Shown here: piece by piece, positions 46,660 to 58,493 of the stretch
How the letters are laid out: the number at the start of each line of letters is the position of its first letter
Numbering within the stretch: position 1 is the first letter of the stretch
Source of the DNA: Cercis canadensis
Taxonomy: Eukaryota > Streptophyta > Magnoliopsida > Fabales > Fabaceae
Assembly (NCBI GenBank): GCA_003255065.1
Contig: QAOA01004621.1
Coordinates: forward strand, 296,867 to 360,866
DNA length: 64,000 nucleotides
Direction: 5' to 3'
The notes under the pieces: generated by a model
Told to the model about the DNA's origin: nothing
The model's input: only the letters and a program-made list of their open reading frames with translations
The model's database searches: none
Translations under genes and position numbers: made by a program

Positions 46660-46840
46660 GTATGTCTCAACCCGATCAAACCGAAAAAACCAAATCGGTC
46701 CCTATTATTTTGGTTTGATTCAATTTTTGCCATGAAATTCACCTAAATCAAACTAAACCAAACTGGTGAAGTCTGGTGTGTTCGGTGGTTCACATTCCTT
46801 CCAACCCGCCCAAACCAACCCATGAACACCCTAGTCTTTT
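46660..46840 (-). repeat. Possible MITE-type repeat end
   Basis: The minus strand reads GACTAGGGTGTTCATGGG with repeated GGTTTGGTTT-like blocks, a style common in hAT-type MITEs. No matching second end was found. Confidence 0.25.
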
Positions 46841-47021
46841 ATGCTGCTCAATTTCCCATAACTTCCAATATTATTAATTTGGCCCTAAACTTATCTACCT
46901 ATTTTTTTGCCATTCTTATTTATCCATTTTCCTCCCATGTTCCCATTAAATATTGGCACTTAATGCCTACCCAATCATTAGTAACTTCCAAAATTATCAA
47001 GTTAGACAACATTGTTACTAA

Positions 47022-49360
47022 TTTTTTTGTTTTTTGGTGAGCTACGAGGCAAAAGCCCAAAGAAAAGAAAACTACATCACAATAGCTCTTGGAAGAGCAA
47101 CACCATTAGCATCTTCCTTGAACTAAACCTGCACATCTGTGGAGGTTCCATGAACTAGATAACTCTGAAATCACCCTCATGAGCCTCTCTTGCCAATGTA
47201 TCATGTTACACAAAAATCACACGCATGAACAAGATAACTCTGAAATCACCCTGCAAGTGTACGTATCGGGAACAAGTAATATGATGATGAATCAAGTATC
47301 ATCCCATAAGAATTATGGCTACTAAGTACAAAAATTTAATCTACCCCAATTTTATCTAGACAATGAAAACTATATGTCAAGCAAAGATTTTAAGGCAAAA
47401 ACACTTAAACAAATAAGAATTTAGATGAGGCAGATTTAGGATTACTCATTTCACTATAACTAATTCAGGTTTTCTTCCTTAAATCCTTAATTCAAATTAT
47501 CTTTCTAATTGCTAGCTGAAATTTCTTAACTTATTCATTAGCCTCTCCCAAGGTCTAATGAAAATATCTCCAAGTTACGAACTCACTATATTCCTATGTG
47601 AATTTCGAATAACTAGAAAATTCATTCAATTTTATGGATCTCTTTAATTGGCTACACGTGCCATGAAGGTATATTTCTATCATACATGCAATGTATAGTA
47701 TCTATCCCAATGAACTAGACACACAATTCTCCTTCTAGTTTCAATGTAATTAACATAATAACTAATTAATGGCCAGTTAATTAGAAGCACAAAGATCATA
47801 GATAAACACTCAAATAGAAAAGATAAATCATAGATTAATTCAATAAAAAATTACAACCCTTCATAGTTAGACTACATTGTAGCCCTAGATAGAAAATTAG
47901 TTCATGACAAAAGATGAAAACATGTTCACACTAATTTCAAACATGATAACAAGAGAAAGAGATGAGGAAAACTCGTCAAAGTTGAAAACCGATGATGAAA
48001 TCCTCTTCTTGGAGCTAGATCTTCCCTTCCTTGCTTGCTTCTTGCATAAAACATGTGTGTAACCCTAATTTAGACTCTAAAATATCTATTTATATGTCCT
48101 AGGAAGTTTAGAGAAATAAGAAATTAAAATAACTAAGGAATCCTAACTAAAATATGAAAACTAGAAGTCAAATCCCAAGTTGACCATCGGAGGACTACGG
48201 CCTTGAAAAAGGGCGTTGTAGCGCTTGAGGTTTTGTCTCCTAACCTAAATTGTCCAATTGCCTGGCACTATGAAAAGGCGCTACGGCGCTGGACTTGCTG
48301 CCTTAAATGCTAGAATGTTCACTCGCCTGGCGGTGTGGCATTAGGCTTCCTATCTTGTGCTGGCTTTTCCTTGCAAAGAAGGGGCTACAGTGATGGGAAC
48401 AGGGTTGCAGCACCGAAGTTGCTACCTTGTTCACCAAATGGCCAAAATAAATCCCTTTTTAATCTCAAAATCAGCTAACAAGACTTCCAAGCATCCTTTA
48501 ATAGAAAACCTGCAAAACAAACATTAAAACATATAAATTAGCTCTAAAACACCCTAGAAAAAGCAATTAATAAGCTAGATCAATACAAGATAAGCAATAT
48601 AAAACTGACTTATCACATCCGTACAACAATTACTCTCCTTGAGGACATGGGAAGTAACTAGCTCCCAGTCATTATTAAGCATGTCCTTAGCATAGGGGTA
48701 GGTTTTGTGTTGTTGTTTACTTCCCTTACACATTGTCATTGTATTGTATTGCACTCATATCTATTAATAAAAGAAGTAGCCCCTCTTCTTATACATTTTC
48801 CACCTTATGTTTTGCTCACTAGTGTGTGACGCTTACTTTGGCGTGTGTGTGCCTTCTGTGTTGGCTTGCTTGTGATGTGCTATACTTGAGATGCTATAAT
48901 GTGCATGTTGTCGTTGTCATGCTTGCAGGAGACGCTATTGTTAACCCTCGAGTATATTATCGGTTGCTTAGTCACTTGACATGTGTGGGTTGGATCAAAT
49001 GGGATAGGCTTACTTGCTTTTTTAAAGGAGTTACGCAAGTGTCGTGCGGTCTAGCAAGGGTGAACCTATCGGCCCGTGGTAGTGACTTCTATTTTCACAA
49101 GCATGCAGCAACTGCAAGCTACTTAGAGAGACTGTCTCAACCACTACCTTGTGGAGCCCCAATTCCCATGCAAGGCACATACCATAGACCAATCCCCTCA
49201 ACTCAACATGAGTGATTGAGCATTGCCACATATTACACTTGAATCTTGAGAGGAACGTACTAGAGGCATCTTGAATTAAGCCCCCACAAGCTGCACTTGC
49301 AGTAGTGGCCAACATAGACCCATCCGTGTTCACTTTAATCCAACCTTCTTATGGAAACTA
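47022..49360 (-). pseudogene. LINE-derived RNase H fragment, interrupted
   Basis: Read leftwards from about 49350: WIKVNTDGS (first Asp), AACGGLIQDASSTFLSRF, THVELRGLVYGMCLAWELGL (Glu) and KVVVETVSL, where the expected Asp is Val. After about 300 bp that does not align, the protein end resumes at about 48690-48620 (DMLNNDWELVTSHVLKESN). Solo LTR 3 (47252-48615) follows, and then the tail to a TAG at about 47080 and an A-rich tract near 47022. This is the RVT_3-type RNase H found at the end of plant LINE ORF2. No RT is present. Confidence 0.65.
47252..48615 (-). mobile_element. Solo LTR 3
   Basis: 1364 bp; the minus strand starts TGATAAGTCAG and ends GTACACTTGCA. It is flanked by CACCC (47247-47251) and CATCC (48616-48620), a TSD with one change. 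It is a different family from solo LTRs 1 and 2 and contains no internal region. It lies in the LINE relic. Confidence 0.75.
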
Positions 49361-52300
49361 AGGCTTTTTGTAACCAAAAAAAGTTATATAGCAATTCAAC
49401 TAAGGCTCTTAGTTGTCAAAATCCTTTTTTTTTTAATACTAATTGGTATATATTTTTAATTTTTTACTACTTAAGTTAAATTAAAATAAAATTTCAAGAA
49501 ATTATACTTTTTGTTCTCTATTAATTTTGTCATAAGTATACTTTATTCAAAACTATTTATGATACTCGATTAATTTATGCATTTTTTTAATGCAAATCAC
49601 CATAAAAGAAATTCACTCTTAAATTGCTTTATAACTTCATCCACTGAAAGTAGGTATACTAAAATTTGATTCAAGCCCTAAGAACCTCATAAACCTTAAA
49701 TACTACGCATTGAGCTATTGTTTGAGTCATACAAAGTTAACTATTTGAATTAATAGTTTCTCAAAATGCAATATTGAAGTCAAAACACCATATTTCCTAA
49801 CATATACTCTTCAAAAAGCCTTTTTAGTTATTTATATTTCATTTCATGTGCATGAAATAGGTTTGAATCTAGTAACGTATCTATGAAATATATAGGTGTT
49901 TTACATTAATAATTGAAATAATGTATTTCTATCAAATCCCATTTATTTAGGAGAAAATAATACATTATAATGTGTCAACTACCTACTCTTTTTATTGTAC
50001 ACATATGCTCATATCTTAACACCAAAATGGAGAAATCCTTACTCAACTTAGCTCTTCTTGGTACCATGTTAATTAGTCTCTTCATATTTTATAAATATTA
50101 CAACCATTACAAACTTAAAAGAAGTCATCAAGTGATAGATTCTCAATAGAACCAAAGGTTTTTCCCTAATCCAATCCTTGAAAAATTGGTCATTGATCCT
50201 CCTAAAAAGTCAAGTGGAGAGTCATTTGAGAAGATAGTCTCATAGATGAAGAACATGCCAATATCATTTATTGTTGGATATGTTACATTAAGGCAAATAG
50301 ATTTGTTAACCGCATAATCATGGAGAAAGATATCCCTGATTGTATTGCTAGTTATTGTCATAAAATCATCTTGATCAAAAGCCTTTTTAGCCTGAATGAC
50401 CTGCACATACATAAAATGGCAAGAATTTAAACCAAGTTTAACTTAAAAGAGAAGATAATTCCCTATTCTTTATGAAAAATCTATCAAATATTTTGTTACA
50501 CATACATAATTATGGTTTTGATCATATCGATAAATCATGATAGAATCTTTAAGGCATAGGCTGTGAGTTTTAACAAATTCGCTTAGTTAGTGTTTATCAC
50601 ATGAAAATAAGATTTTAGGCTAGAAAGAAGAAGAAGAGTATAAGTGTATGATGACAGGTTAAAGATGTACTGCTATTTTTAAGTACATACATCATAATGT
50701 TGTTATTAGGCTAAAAGCTGCATAATTTAAATGATAATGCAAATTAATACATGCTTTACTAGTACATATCTATCAAAAAATCTATAAAAATATGTTATGT
50801 ATATCATTATCCAAACCACCTTTGATAATAAGAGAAATGTTTGCAACAAACAATCCAAAAAAATTAAGTAATCAAAACATAAGGGATAGTAAGATTGAAT
50901 GTCAAATTTAAAAACAACTTGCTTTTGGGGAGATAGTTGACTTCATTGTTTTAAATTTGATACTAAATGTCATGAAAAATTGTACCACTCAAATTATGAA
51001 TTCAACTAACGTCATCATTCCAATGGATTAATCAGAGACATACACAATCTCAATAATTCTTTTCCCATTAAAAGAACCAATAACATGCATATAGCAGACT
51101 TGTACTTGAAGCTTTGTACATGAAGACCGTCCAGATCATCCATGCTAATAAGAATTTATTCCTTTGACTCAAGGACAAAAAGGAAGACTTTTACTGTTTT
51201 TTGTTAATTTTAATTTATTTCTCAATATGTATTGCCATTCATTATGCTCATAAGATAATATAATTTATGTTAAACATCAAACTTTAAGCACACTTGTGGG
51301 GTATGTTAGTAATTTCATAAATTTTTAATTGAAAATATATTTCATTCAATTGCCTCCATCCAAATATCTAGAGAAAGAAATTTGAGGGTTTGAGGGGAAC
51401 ATAATGAAATTGGGTCCCTTTCAATTTTATTAATGTCTTTTGCTTAAAAATCTTCCAAACAATAGTTGTATTAAGTGCATATACATATAATGTAAGATTG
51501 TTACTTCCAGCTCGCAAACGTGAAAATTGTTGTACTAAAAAATGTTTTCCATGAATGTAAGACAATTCCACTTCAATTATAAAAAATTCGGGCCCGTTAT
51601 TAATAAGCTCAAATGAACATAGCAAGCAAATGGCATAATCCTGTATCAATTAAGTTATATCGATTATTCCACTAATCCACACTGATATATTGTTGATTTA
51701 TTCTCCATGTGTAGTGGGAGAAGAGTTTTGGGAGAAATTAAGAAATAGGGATGAGGATAAGCACAACTAACGTATTTTTCTTTTTACTATGACCTTTTTC
51801 ATAGAAACCACATGTTGTTAGTGTCGTATCAAAATGTAAATATAAATCATCTATATTTGAAAGTCCATGGAGATAGATCAACAACAGGTAATAAAGTTAC
51901 TTTCTCTTCATGTCATTGTCATATATGTGAGTATCACATCAGTTTGTGGCAACACTTAATTCCTCGCATACTCTAAATTATACTTTTTTGTCTTAGTAGT
52001 ATACGATTAGCAATTTGAATTAATGTTTGATGTTGTCCATAAGAGGTAAATTTCAATGTATTTTCGCTTTCAATACTATTTAATAATATATAATTGATTA
52101 CATCTATCAGTAATAGCAAGTTTATACCATTCGTTTCTTACATGTGTTAGTTAAATTTTTACACGAGTCTTTGTAAGAGTTAGAAGAATAATGAAACAAA
52201 CCACATTTAGCTATAAATACCACAATGCTAACAATATGATTCATGATAGAGTGACATATACTTCTATCATCAACATATTGGGAATGGGAAAATAGTTCAA

Positions 52301-53129
52301 CATTTTAATGTCAATTCACATAACCATAAATATAATTGATACTAGTTGTTGATTACAGTCAAATGTCATTTTGAGTTATTGTCATTATTATTCATCCATG
52401 TATAAACAATGAATTTAAAGAGAGCTTTCTAATTTTAATATATGGGAGAGACAAATTACAAAAGTAACAGTGAACAACTCAACAATAGTATATATAGTGT
52501 CAATTTAGCTATCACTTATTTCATGGATCAAACTACCATGCCTTTAATGGCTGGTAAGGTTGGTAAGGTATTGATACATTGAACATGTGTCAAAATGACA
52601 ACCATCCATTTTGATGGATTAAGAGAATAGCTATTATTGGATTACCAACTATAGGCTTTCATGAAAATTTAGTTTTTGAACTTTAACCCATTGCCTTTTT
52701 CAATTTGCAAAAAATCTCTAAAAATGTCTATAACTATTGTGAGTATTGCTCTTAAGTTATTTTAAATTAAGTCATATATAATGATCAAATTAAGGCACTA
52801 AAGTGTGAAAATTCATAATTGTAAATTTAACTTTTAAGTTGAATTGAAATGAATTGCATAAAATTGAATATGGCCTTTTCAATTTTTCATTAATTAAGTT
52901 CATTTGAAGTGAAATTTATTGAAATTGTACTTTTTCACTCTTAATTTAACACTAATCAAGTTCAACTAACACAAATATTAGATGAAATTGAGTTGGTCTT
53001 TTTTTCCTTTTTAATTTTCTACTAAGTTTAATTGAAATAAAAGTTCATGAAATTATAAATTTTTTTCTCACAAGTTAATCTTATATGACCACCAAGTTTG
53101 TTACAAATATATAGACATTTTAATCCATA
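49361..53129. other. AT-rich intergenic stretch
   Basis: No supported gene. The minus strand at 50412-50143 has a protein-like reading (VIQAKKAFDQDDFMTITSNT, then FLGGSMTNFSRIGLGKN) that I cannot assign; it may be a short gene fragment. Otherwise only AT-rich sequence was seen. Confidence 0.5.
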
Positions 53130-54109
53130 GCTATTTATAGAGTTAGCAAATGGGCAAGCTCAGCCCCACCCAAATTGGGGCAAGGCTAAAATCGGGCCAA
53201 GCTAGCCCTAGCCCCTATTTTATTTGAGCTAACATATTACTGGCCCAGTCCAACCTTATTCATAAACCATGCTTGCGAGTTCTTTGATTAGGTTATGGGC
53301 TCAAAAATATCATACATTGGGCAAGGTAACAAGTATCACATATGAATAACAAGAATAACAGCCAATTCAATTTGGGACAATCAAAAGATATCAACCTACC
53401 AAGTAATAAATAATCTCTACAAGTAAATGCAAAGTTTCTAACAATCCCATAAGATAAAAGCAAGTGTACATTAATAGGGGCCAGTTCAACTGAGGAAGAT
53501 ATGCAACAAATTAGTACAAAAAACAATTTCAATAACTTCTGTGTTTTGAGGTAATTACAATTGTATTTGATCATGAAGAGGAGGTTTCTACTCTAGAAAA
53601 TTAGAAGCAACTAACATAATGCCCCAAAGTCCTTGACCACCATGTCCAATTCATAGTATGTTGAACTAAGACTAAGACTCAAGAAAGCTTAAAATCAAGA
53701 GATCACATCTGATTCCACTTGAGTACATGAAAGACCAAAGAAAGACCACTGATGCAATTTCAAATGTTTGACAACTTAAGAGTTAAAACCAAGCTCTGAA
53801 TTCCATAATAATAGGAATGAATAGAAAATAGTAAAATTTGGCCTGGAACGAGTTCACAAACCACATAAAAAATTGACAGAGACTCAAAGAAGAACGAGGG
53901 ATGAAGGACGAAGGGAGACTGAGAGCACCAGCAGTCATGGCAGTGCGCTAGTGGCTCTGCCCCTACGAGACAATAAGAGGACGAGGGAGATGATACGAGT
54001 GAGACTGACTAATAGCACCAGTGGTCGTGTGTGGCGATGGGAGGTGACTCTGACTTTACAAGACATTGAGAGGGCAAGGGAAATGAAACGAGTGAGATTC
54101 AAAAGGAGA

Positions 54110-54776
54110 TGACGCGAATCAGCTTGCTACATGCCCTAACCCTAGGCGTGTTCATGATCCCTTGCTTAGAGTTGGAGGCCCGATAACTAGAAGCAGAGCT
54201 AAGCGAGTGAGAGAGGCGCTATTGAACCTAGTCCAAGAGGTACAGACCAAGGAAAGAGCAACTGGGCCAAGTTGAGATGGATCACTTATATGTCACTTGT
54301 AGAAGGTGCACATGGGCCAGCTTGGAGCCCAAGTTTAGAGCAGGCCGAAAATTATGTTTAATTTAATTAGTTTTATTTTTGGGCCTTTATGTTTATGGGT
54401 CAAAACGTTTAATTAGTTTTAAATTCATTTTTAATATTTTGGGCCTTTATGTCTATGGGCCAAAATGGGTATTAGGGTTTTATTAACATTCTTAGAGGAT
54501 CCATCTTAGCTTGTAGCCTCCTAGCCGAATTGCCTATATAAGGAATTAGTGTATGCCTTTGCAAAACAGTTTTGAGATTAATATTATTCAGTTTCTGAAT
54601 TATTGAGTTTCTCTGGATTGAGAGCTTCCCTGTTGTTCTTGGGCAAAGAACTTGAACTTGAACTTACCAAGGATCCTTCCTTATTAAGGGTTCACCTTAT
54701 TGCATAACCAAGGTCATCACATTTTTTGGTATCCAGGCACTCCGTTCCGATCCTTCTAAGTGACGAGAACGCATCA
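54110..54776 (+). repeat. 5' LTR of element C
   Basis: It starts TGACGCGAATC and ends GAACGCATCA. It contains CCTATATAAGG near 54531, a good TATA box, about 245 bp before the PBS. Its first 165 bp encode the polyprotein end in the 3' copy. Confidence 0.92.
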
Positions 54777-54778
54777 TT

Positions 54779-54790
54779 TGGTATCAGAGC
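54779..54790 (+). promoter_or_regulatory. Primer-binding site of C (tRNA-iMet)
   Basis: TGGTATCAGAGC, the standard complement of plant initiator tRNA-Met, starts three bases after the LTR. Confidence 0.92.
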
Positions 54791-55117
54791 TTTGGCTCCT
54801 TGGAGTTACAATCGATATTCCCAAAACCCCCTATTCTATTTTCTATTTTATCTATCTATTTATTGAGTCAATTGTCTTCTTCCCTCTTCTATTGAGTTAA
54901 TTTTGTCTTTTATTTTTCCTATCAATTTCATTTTTCGTTGTGTTCTTTAAATTTCTAGTCAAGTTATCCCTATTATTTTTGTTCGGATTATTGTTTGGTC
55001 GTTTTCCTTGTTTTCCTTGTTTGTGTTTAAGAGTCCACGTCCTAGGTTAAAATTGCCTAGAGGCGGCGGCTGTTTGGGTTGCAATAGCAAATCCTAATTG
55101 TTAGTAGAGTCCTAGTC

Positions 55118-55151
<34 letters not shown>

Positions 55152-55662
55152 TTAGCAATATTTGTTCTTGTGAAAAGAAAATCAAAACGGTCTATTTGGA
55201 CTCACTTACTTGAAAAGGCCATAACTTTCAGCTCGTTTGGAGTTACGGAACCCGTGACCTGGCGTTTCTAAGCTCGTTCAGAGGCCTTCGACATGGCAAC
55301 AAGGTTTATCTAGTTGACACCATTTTTGGGCTCAAAATCCTTCAAAAACGTCTGTTTCGGGCTATTTTCTGTAATATGCTGATTTTCTTTCAATTTGTTG
55401 TTGTTTTCTTTATTTTCTTTGTTGTTTTCTTGTCCAACCAACACCCTTGTTCATTGTTTCATTTAAGTCCTAGTCACTTTCTTGGAGTCTTGTTTGGCTT
55501 TCTTGTCATTTTTGTTCTATCACTTTTTCTCCTTGATAAGTTCTTGGCAGGTTCTTGTTTAAGAGCTTCTAAGGGAATTTGAGTGGAAAAAGGCAAGAGT
55601 GGTGAGAGCATTATCGAGAAAAAGCCAATTGAGTGTAAACATGTGAGGTAAGTGTGTGCAAC
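54791..55662 (+). other. Leader of element C
   Basis: T-rich untranslated leader with a 26-A run at 55124-55149. No ORF supported. Confidence 0.6.
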
Positions 55663-56340
55663 ATGGATCAGGAAGAACCATTCACTAAAGGTCATATGGA
55701 TGCATATATGAAAGCAATTCATGACCAAATTGCAGGATTGAGAATGGAAATTGAGGAGAGATTAAAGAGGTTAGAAAACCTAGTTTCACCTAGGCCGAAA
55801 CCTAAAATATCTAGACCCCTTCGGTATTTCGAGGAGGAGGAACCTAGTGTTACACCCAGTTGTGAAGACATGCCACCCTTAGAAGATGCTAATGACGTGG
55901 AAGGTATTGATAAAGCTCTCCCGGATCACTATGTGATGGTGTCTAGGTGTGTGCTCAACATGCAACCGAGGGAAGATGAAGTAGAAGAGCATTGAGAGCA
56001 TATCTTTCAAAGTCGATGCTTGGTGGGAGACAAGGTATGTAGCGTTATTATTGATAGTGGATCATGCACTAATGTTGCTAGTACCTTGGCAGTAGAGAAG
56101 TTAGGTTTATCTACTATTCCACACCCCAAGCCTTATAAGCTAAGGTGGTTGAATGATAGAGGTGATCTATGGGTAAACCAGCAAGTTCGGATTGCGTTTG
56201 CTTTTAGCGCTTTTACAGATGAAGTGTTTTGTGATGTGGTGCCCATGCATGCTTGTCACATCTTGTTGGGGTGACCATGACAGTTTGATAGGAGAGTAAA
56301 GTATGACGGTTACAACAACACTTACACCGTCTACAAGAAT
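55663..56340 (+). pseudogene. gag remnant and protease of element C
   Basis: ATG 55663 (MDQEEPFTKGHMDAYMK) opens a coiled-coil-like Gag N-terminus (HDQIAGLRMEIEERLKRLEN). It passes directly into an acidic segment and the protease, so the capsid core and zinc knuckle are deleted. A TGA at 55993 interrupts the same frame. The protease reads KVCSVIIDSGSCTNVAS (DSG at about 56053), then LWVNQQVRIAF and CHILLG, with a TGA at 56272. The frame continues as a K/E/R-rich linker to 56580. Confidence 0.75.
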
Positions 56341-56698
56341 AACAAAGTCACTTTGTTGAAACCCTTCAAACCTGCTCTTGCATATGCGGATCAAGCAAAG
56401 ATTACAAAAGAATGTAGAGAGAGATAAGAGAAAGAGGCAAAAGAAAAAGAGGCCAAGAGAGAAAGAGAGGCTAATAGGGAAGGAGGAAAAGAGAAAGAGA
56501 AAGAGAGAAAAGAAACTGAGAGAAAAAGAGAAATGAATAAGGTCAAGAGTGAGACAAGACAAAAAGTGAGTGTTTTTGCACAAAAGAGTAAGATGAAGAG
56601 TGTTTTGTTGTCTAGGCTAAACCTTCTTGTACTTATGTACAAGGATATTTATTTTACTAACTTTCTTAACCTTTCTTTGCCTAGTGTGGTTGTTTCCT

Positions 56699-57653
56699 TG
56701 ATGCAGAAATTTGCTAATATTTTCCCTCAAGAGATACCACATGGCTTGCCTCCATTGAAGGGCATAGAGCACCAGATTGACCTTGATCCCGGATCGGTTA
56801 TCATTGTTGATACCTTGTCTAGAAGGTATATTTTAATTACTTATTTGCATGCTAAGCTATTAGGTTTTGAGCTTATAAGGGACTTGTATGAGTCTAATTC
56901 TGATTTTGGTAAACTATGGATCTTTGTGCTAAGTATGCTAGTGGTGATTATTATAGGTAAGATGGGTCTTGTTTTAAGAAAGATAAATTATGTGTGCCTA
57001 CATGTTCTATACGTGATTTGCTTGTTAGAGAAACACATGGTGGTGGCCTAATGGGACACTTTGGCGTTAAAAAGTCCTTGGACATTTTACCTTTGCATAC
57101 TAATGAGTTTGCTAATCTTAATGGTAAGCAAAAGGCAGATTTTGTAAGAGACTTGCATTCCAAGGTTCGGGCTAATATTGAAAAGAAGAATGAACAGTAT
57201 GCTAGGCAAGCCAATAAGGGTCGAACTAGGGTTGTATTCGAACCAGGTGATTGGGTTTGGGTACACCTTAGGAAGGGATGGTTTCCTACTCAAATGAAAT
57301 CAAAGTTACACCCTCGTGGAGATGGGCCATTTGAAGTCCTTGAGCGGATTAATGGCAATGCCTACAAAATTAATCTTCCTGATGAGTATGGCAATGTTAG
57401 TGCTATTTTTAATGTTGCTGACTTAACTTTGTTTGATGTAGGTGACGATTTGGATTCGAGGATGAATCCTTCCGAGGACGGAGTGAATGACGCGAATCAG
57501 CTTGCTACATGTCCTAACCCTATGCATGTTCATGATCCCTTGCTTAGAGTTGGAAGCCCGATAACTAGAAGCAGAGCTAAGCGAGTGAGAGAGGCGCTGT
57601 TGAGCCTAGTCCAAGAGGTGCAGACCAAGGAAAGAGCAACTGGGCCAAGTTGA
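56699..57653 (+). pseudogene. pol remnants of element C
   Basis: QKFANIFPQEIPHGLPPLKG (RT start, 56704) is followed at about 56800 by a jump to VDTLSRRY (RNase H end), so RT and RNase H are lost. After a frameshift, CVPTCSIRDLLVRETHGGGL (integrase zinc finger, first half) jumps at about 57092 to PLHTNEFANLNGKQ (integrase C-terminal region), losing the catalytic core. The C-terminus (FEPGDWVWVHLRK, RGDGPFEVLERINGNAYKIN) and a basic tail (SPITRSRAKRVREAL) end at TGA 57651, inside the 3' LTR. Confidence 0.8.
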
Positions 57654-58174
57654 GAGTTGAGATGGATCACTTATCTGTCACTTGTAGAATGTGCACATGG
57701 GCCAGCTTGGAGCCCAAGTTTGGAGCAGGCCGAAAATTATTTTTAATTTAATTAGTTTTAATTAGTTTTATTTTTGGGTCTTTATGTTTATGAGCCTAAA
57801 CGTTTAATTAGTTTTTAATTCGTTTTTAATATTTTGGGCCTTTATGTCTATGGGCCAAAAAGTGGGTATTAGGGTTTTATTAACATTCTTAGAGGATCCA
57901 TCTTAGCTTGTAGCCTTCTAGTCAAATTGCCTATATAAGGAATTTGTGTTTGCCTTTGCAAAACAGTTTTGAGATTAATATTATTCAGTTTCTGAATTAT
58001 TGAGTTTCTCTGGATTGAGAGCTTCCCTGTTGTTCTTGGGCAAAGAACTTGAACTTGAACTTACCAATGATCCTTCCTTGTTAAGGGTTCATCCTATTGC
58101 GATAACCAAAGTCATCCCATTGTTTGGTATTCAGGCACTCCGTTCCGATCCTTCTAGGTGACGAGAACGCATCA
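57488..58174 (+). repeat. 3' LTR of element C
   Basis: It starts TGACGCGAATC and ends GAACGCATCA. It differs from the 5' LTR at about ten positions in the first 210 bp plus a five-base duplication. The PPT (GAGGACGGAGTGAA) lies within coding sequence. Confidence 0.92.
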
Positions 58175-58493
58175 AGAGAGAGGAGAGAGTAAGAAGTTAG
58201 GGATTTCAAAATTGGAGATTTTTTTGGGGTGGCTAACACCTATCAGTGACTAATTCTTTTCTTTCTCTGAATAAGAGTAAAAAAAGTATTTTTTTAAAAT
58301 ACCAAACCAGGCTAGCCCGAAAAATACTGGGCCAACTTGACTTGAGCCCAATTGACCTATCATGCAAATTGGGCCAGACCAAATCGGCCTGATTTTTTAG
58401 GGCTAGTATTTTAGCAACCCAGCCCAACCCAAATTTTGGGTTATACAAGCTAGCCCATCGGGCCGAGTTCATTTTGCCAACTCTAGCTATTTA

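Larger units (their letters stand above)
54110..58174 (+). mobile_element. Gypsy element C, internally deleted
   Basis: 4065 bp with LTRs of 667 and 687 bp, an initiator-Met PBS and a polyprotein frame that ends inside the 3' LTR. It retains the gag N-terminus, protease, the RT beginning, the RNase H end, half of the integrase zinc finger and the integrase C-terminus. The capsid core, most of RT/RNase H and the integrase catalytic core are missing. The flanks are GGAGA (54105-54109) and AGAGA (58175-58179), a TSD with one change. The PBS and the frame reaching into the LTR suggest a chromovirus, perhaps CRM-like; I am not sure of the clade. Confidence 0.87.
53138..58485 (+). mobile_element. 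Non-autonomous hAT element carrying element C
   Basis: The ends TAGAGTTAGCAAATGGGC (53138 onward) and, on the other strand, TAGAGTTGGCAAAATG (58485 back) form imperfect terminal inverted repeats. GCTATTTA is duplicated at 53130-53137 and 58486-58493, the 8-bp duplication expected for hAT. Sub-terminal GGCCC/GGGCC-rich segments are typical. Without element C its length is about 1.28 kb, with no transposase, so it needed a partner element. Confidence 0.85.

Noticed and set aside
48826-49215. 129-codon plus-strand ORF with a faint likeness to a copia RT segment
   Set aside because: It overlaps the well-supported LINE RNase H on the other strand for half its length, and the likeness is limited to scattered residues.
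2483-54790. tRNA-like stretches next to LTRs
   Set aside because: These are primer-binding sites of 12-18 bp, not tRNA genes. No cloverleaf was found.
56167-56642. Phe/Leu/Ser-rich minus-strand ORFs with apparent membrane segments
   Set aside because: Shadow of the K/E/R-rich linker of element C on the plus strand.
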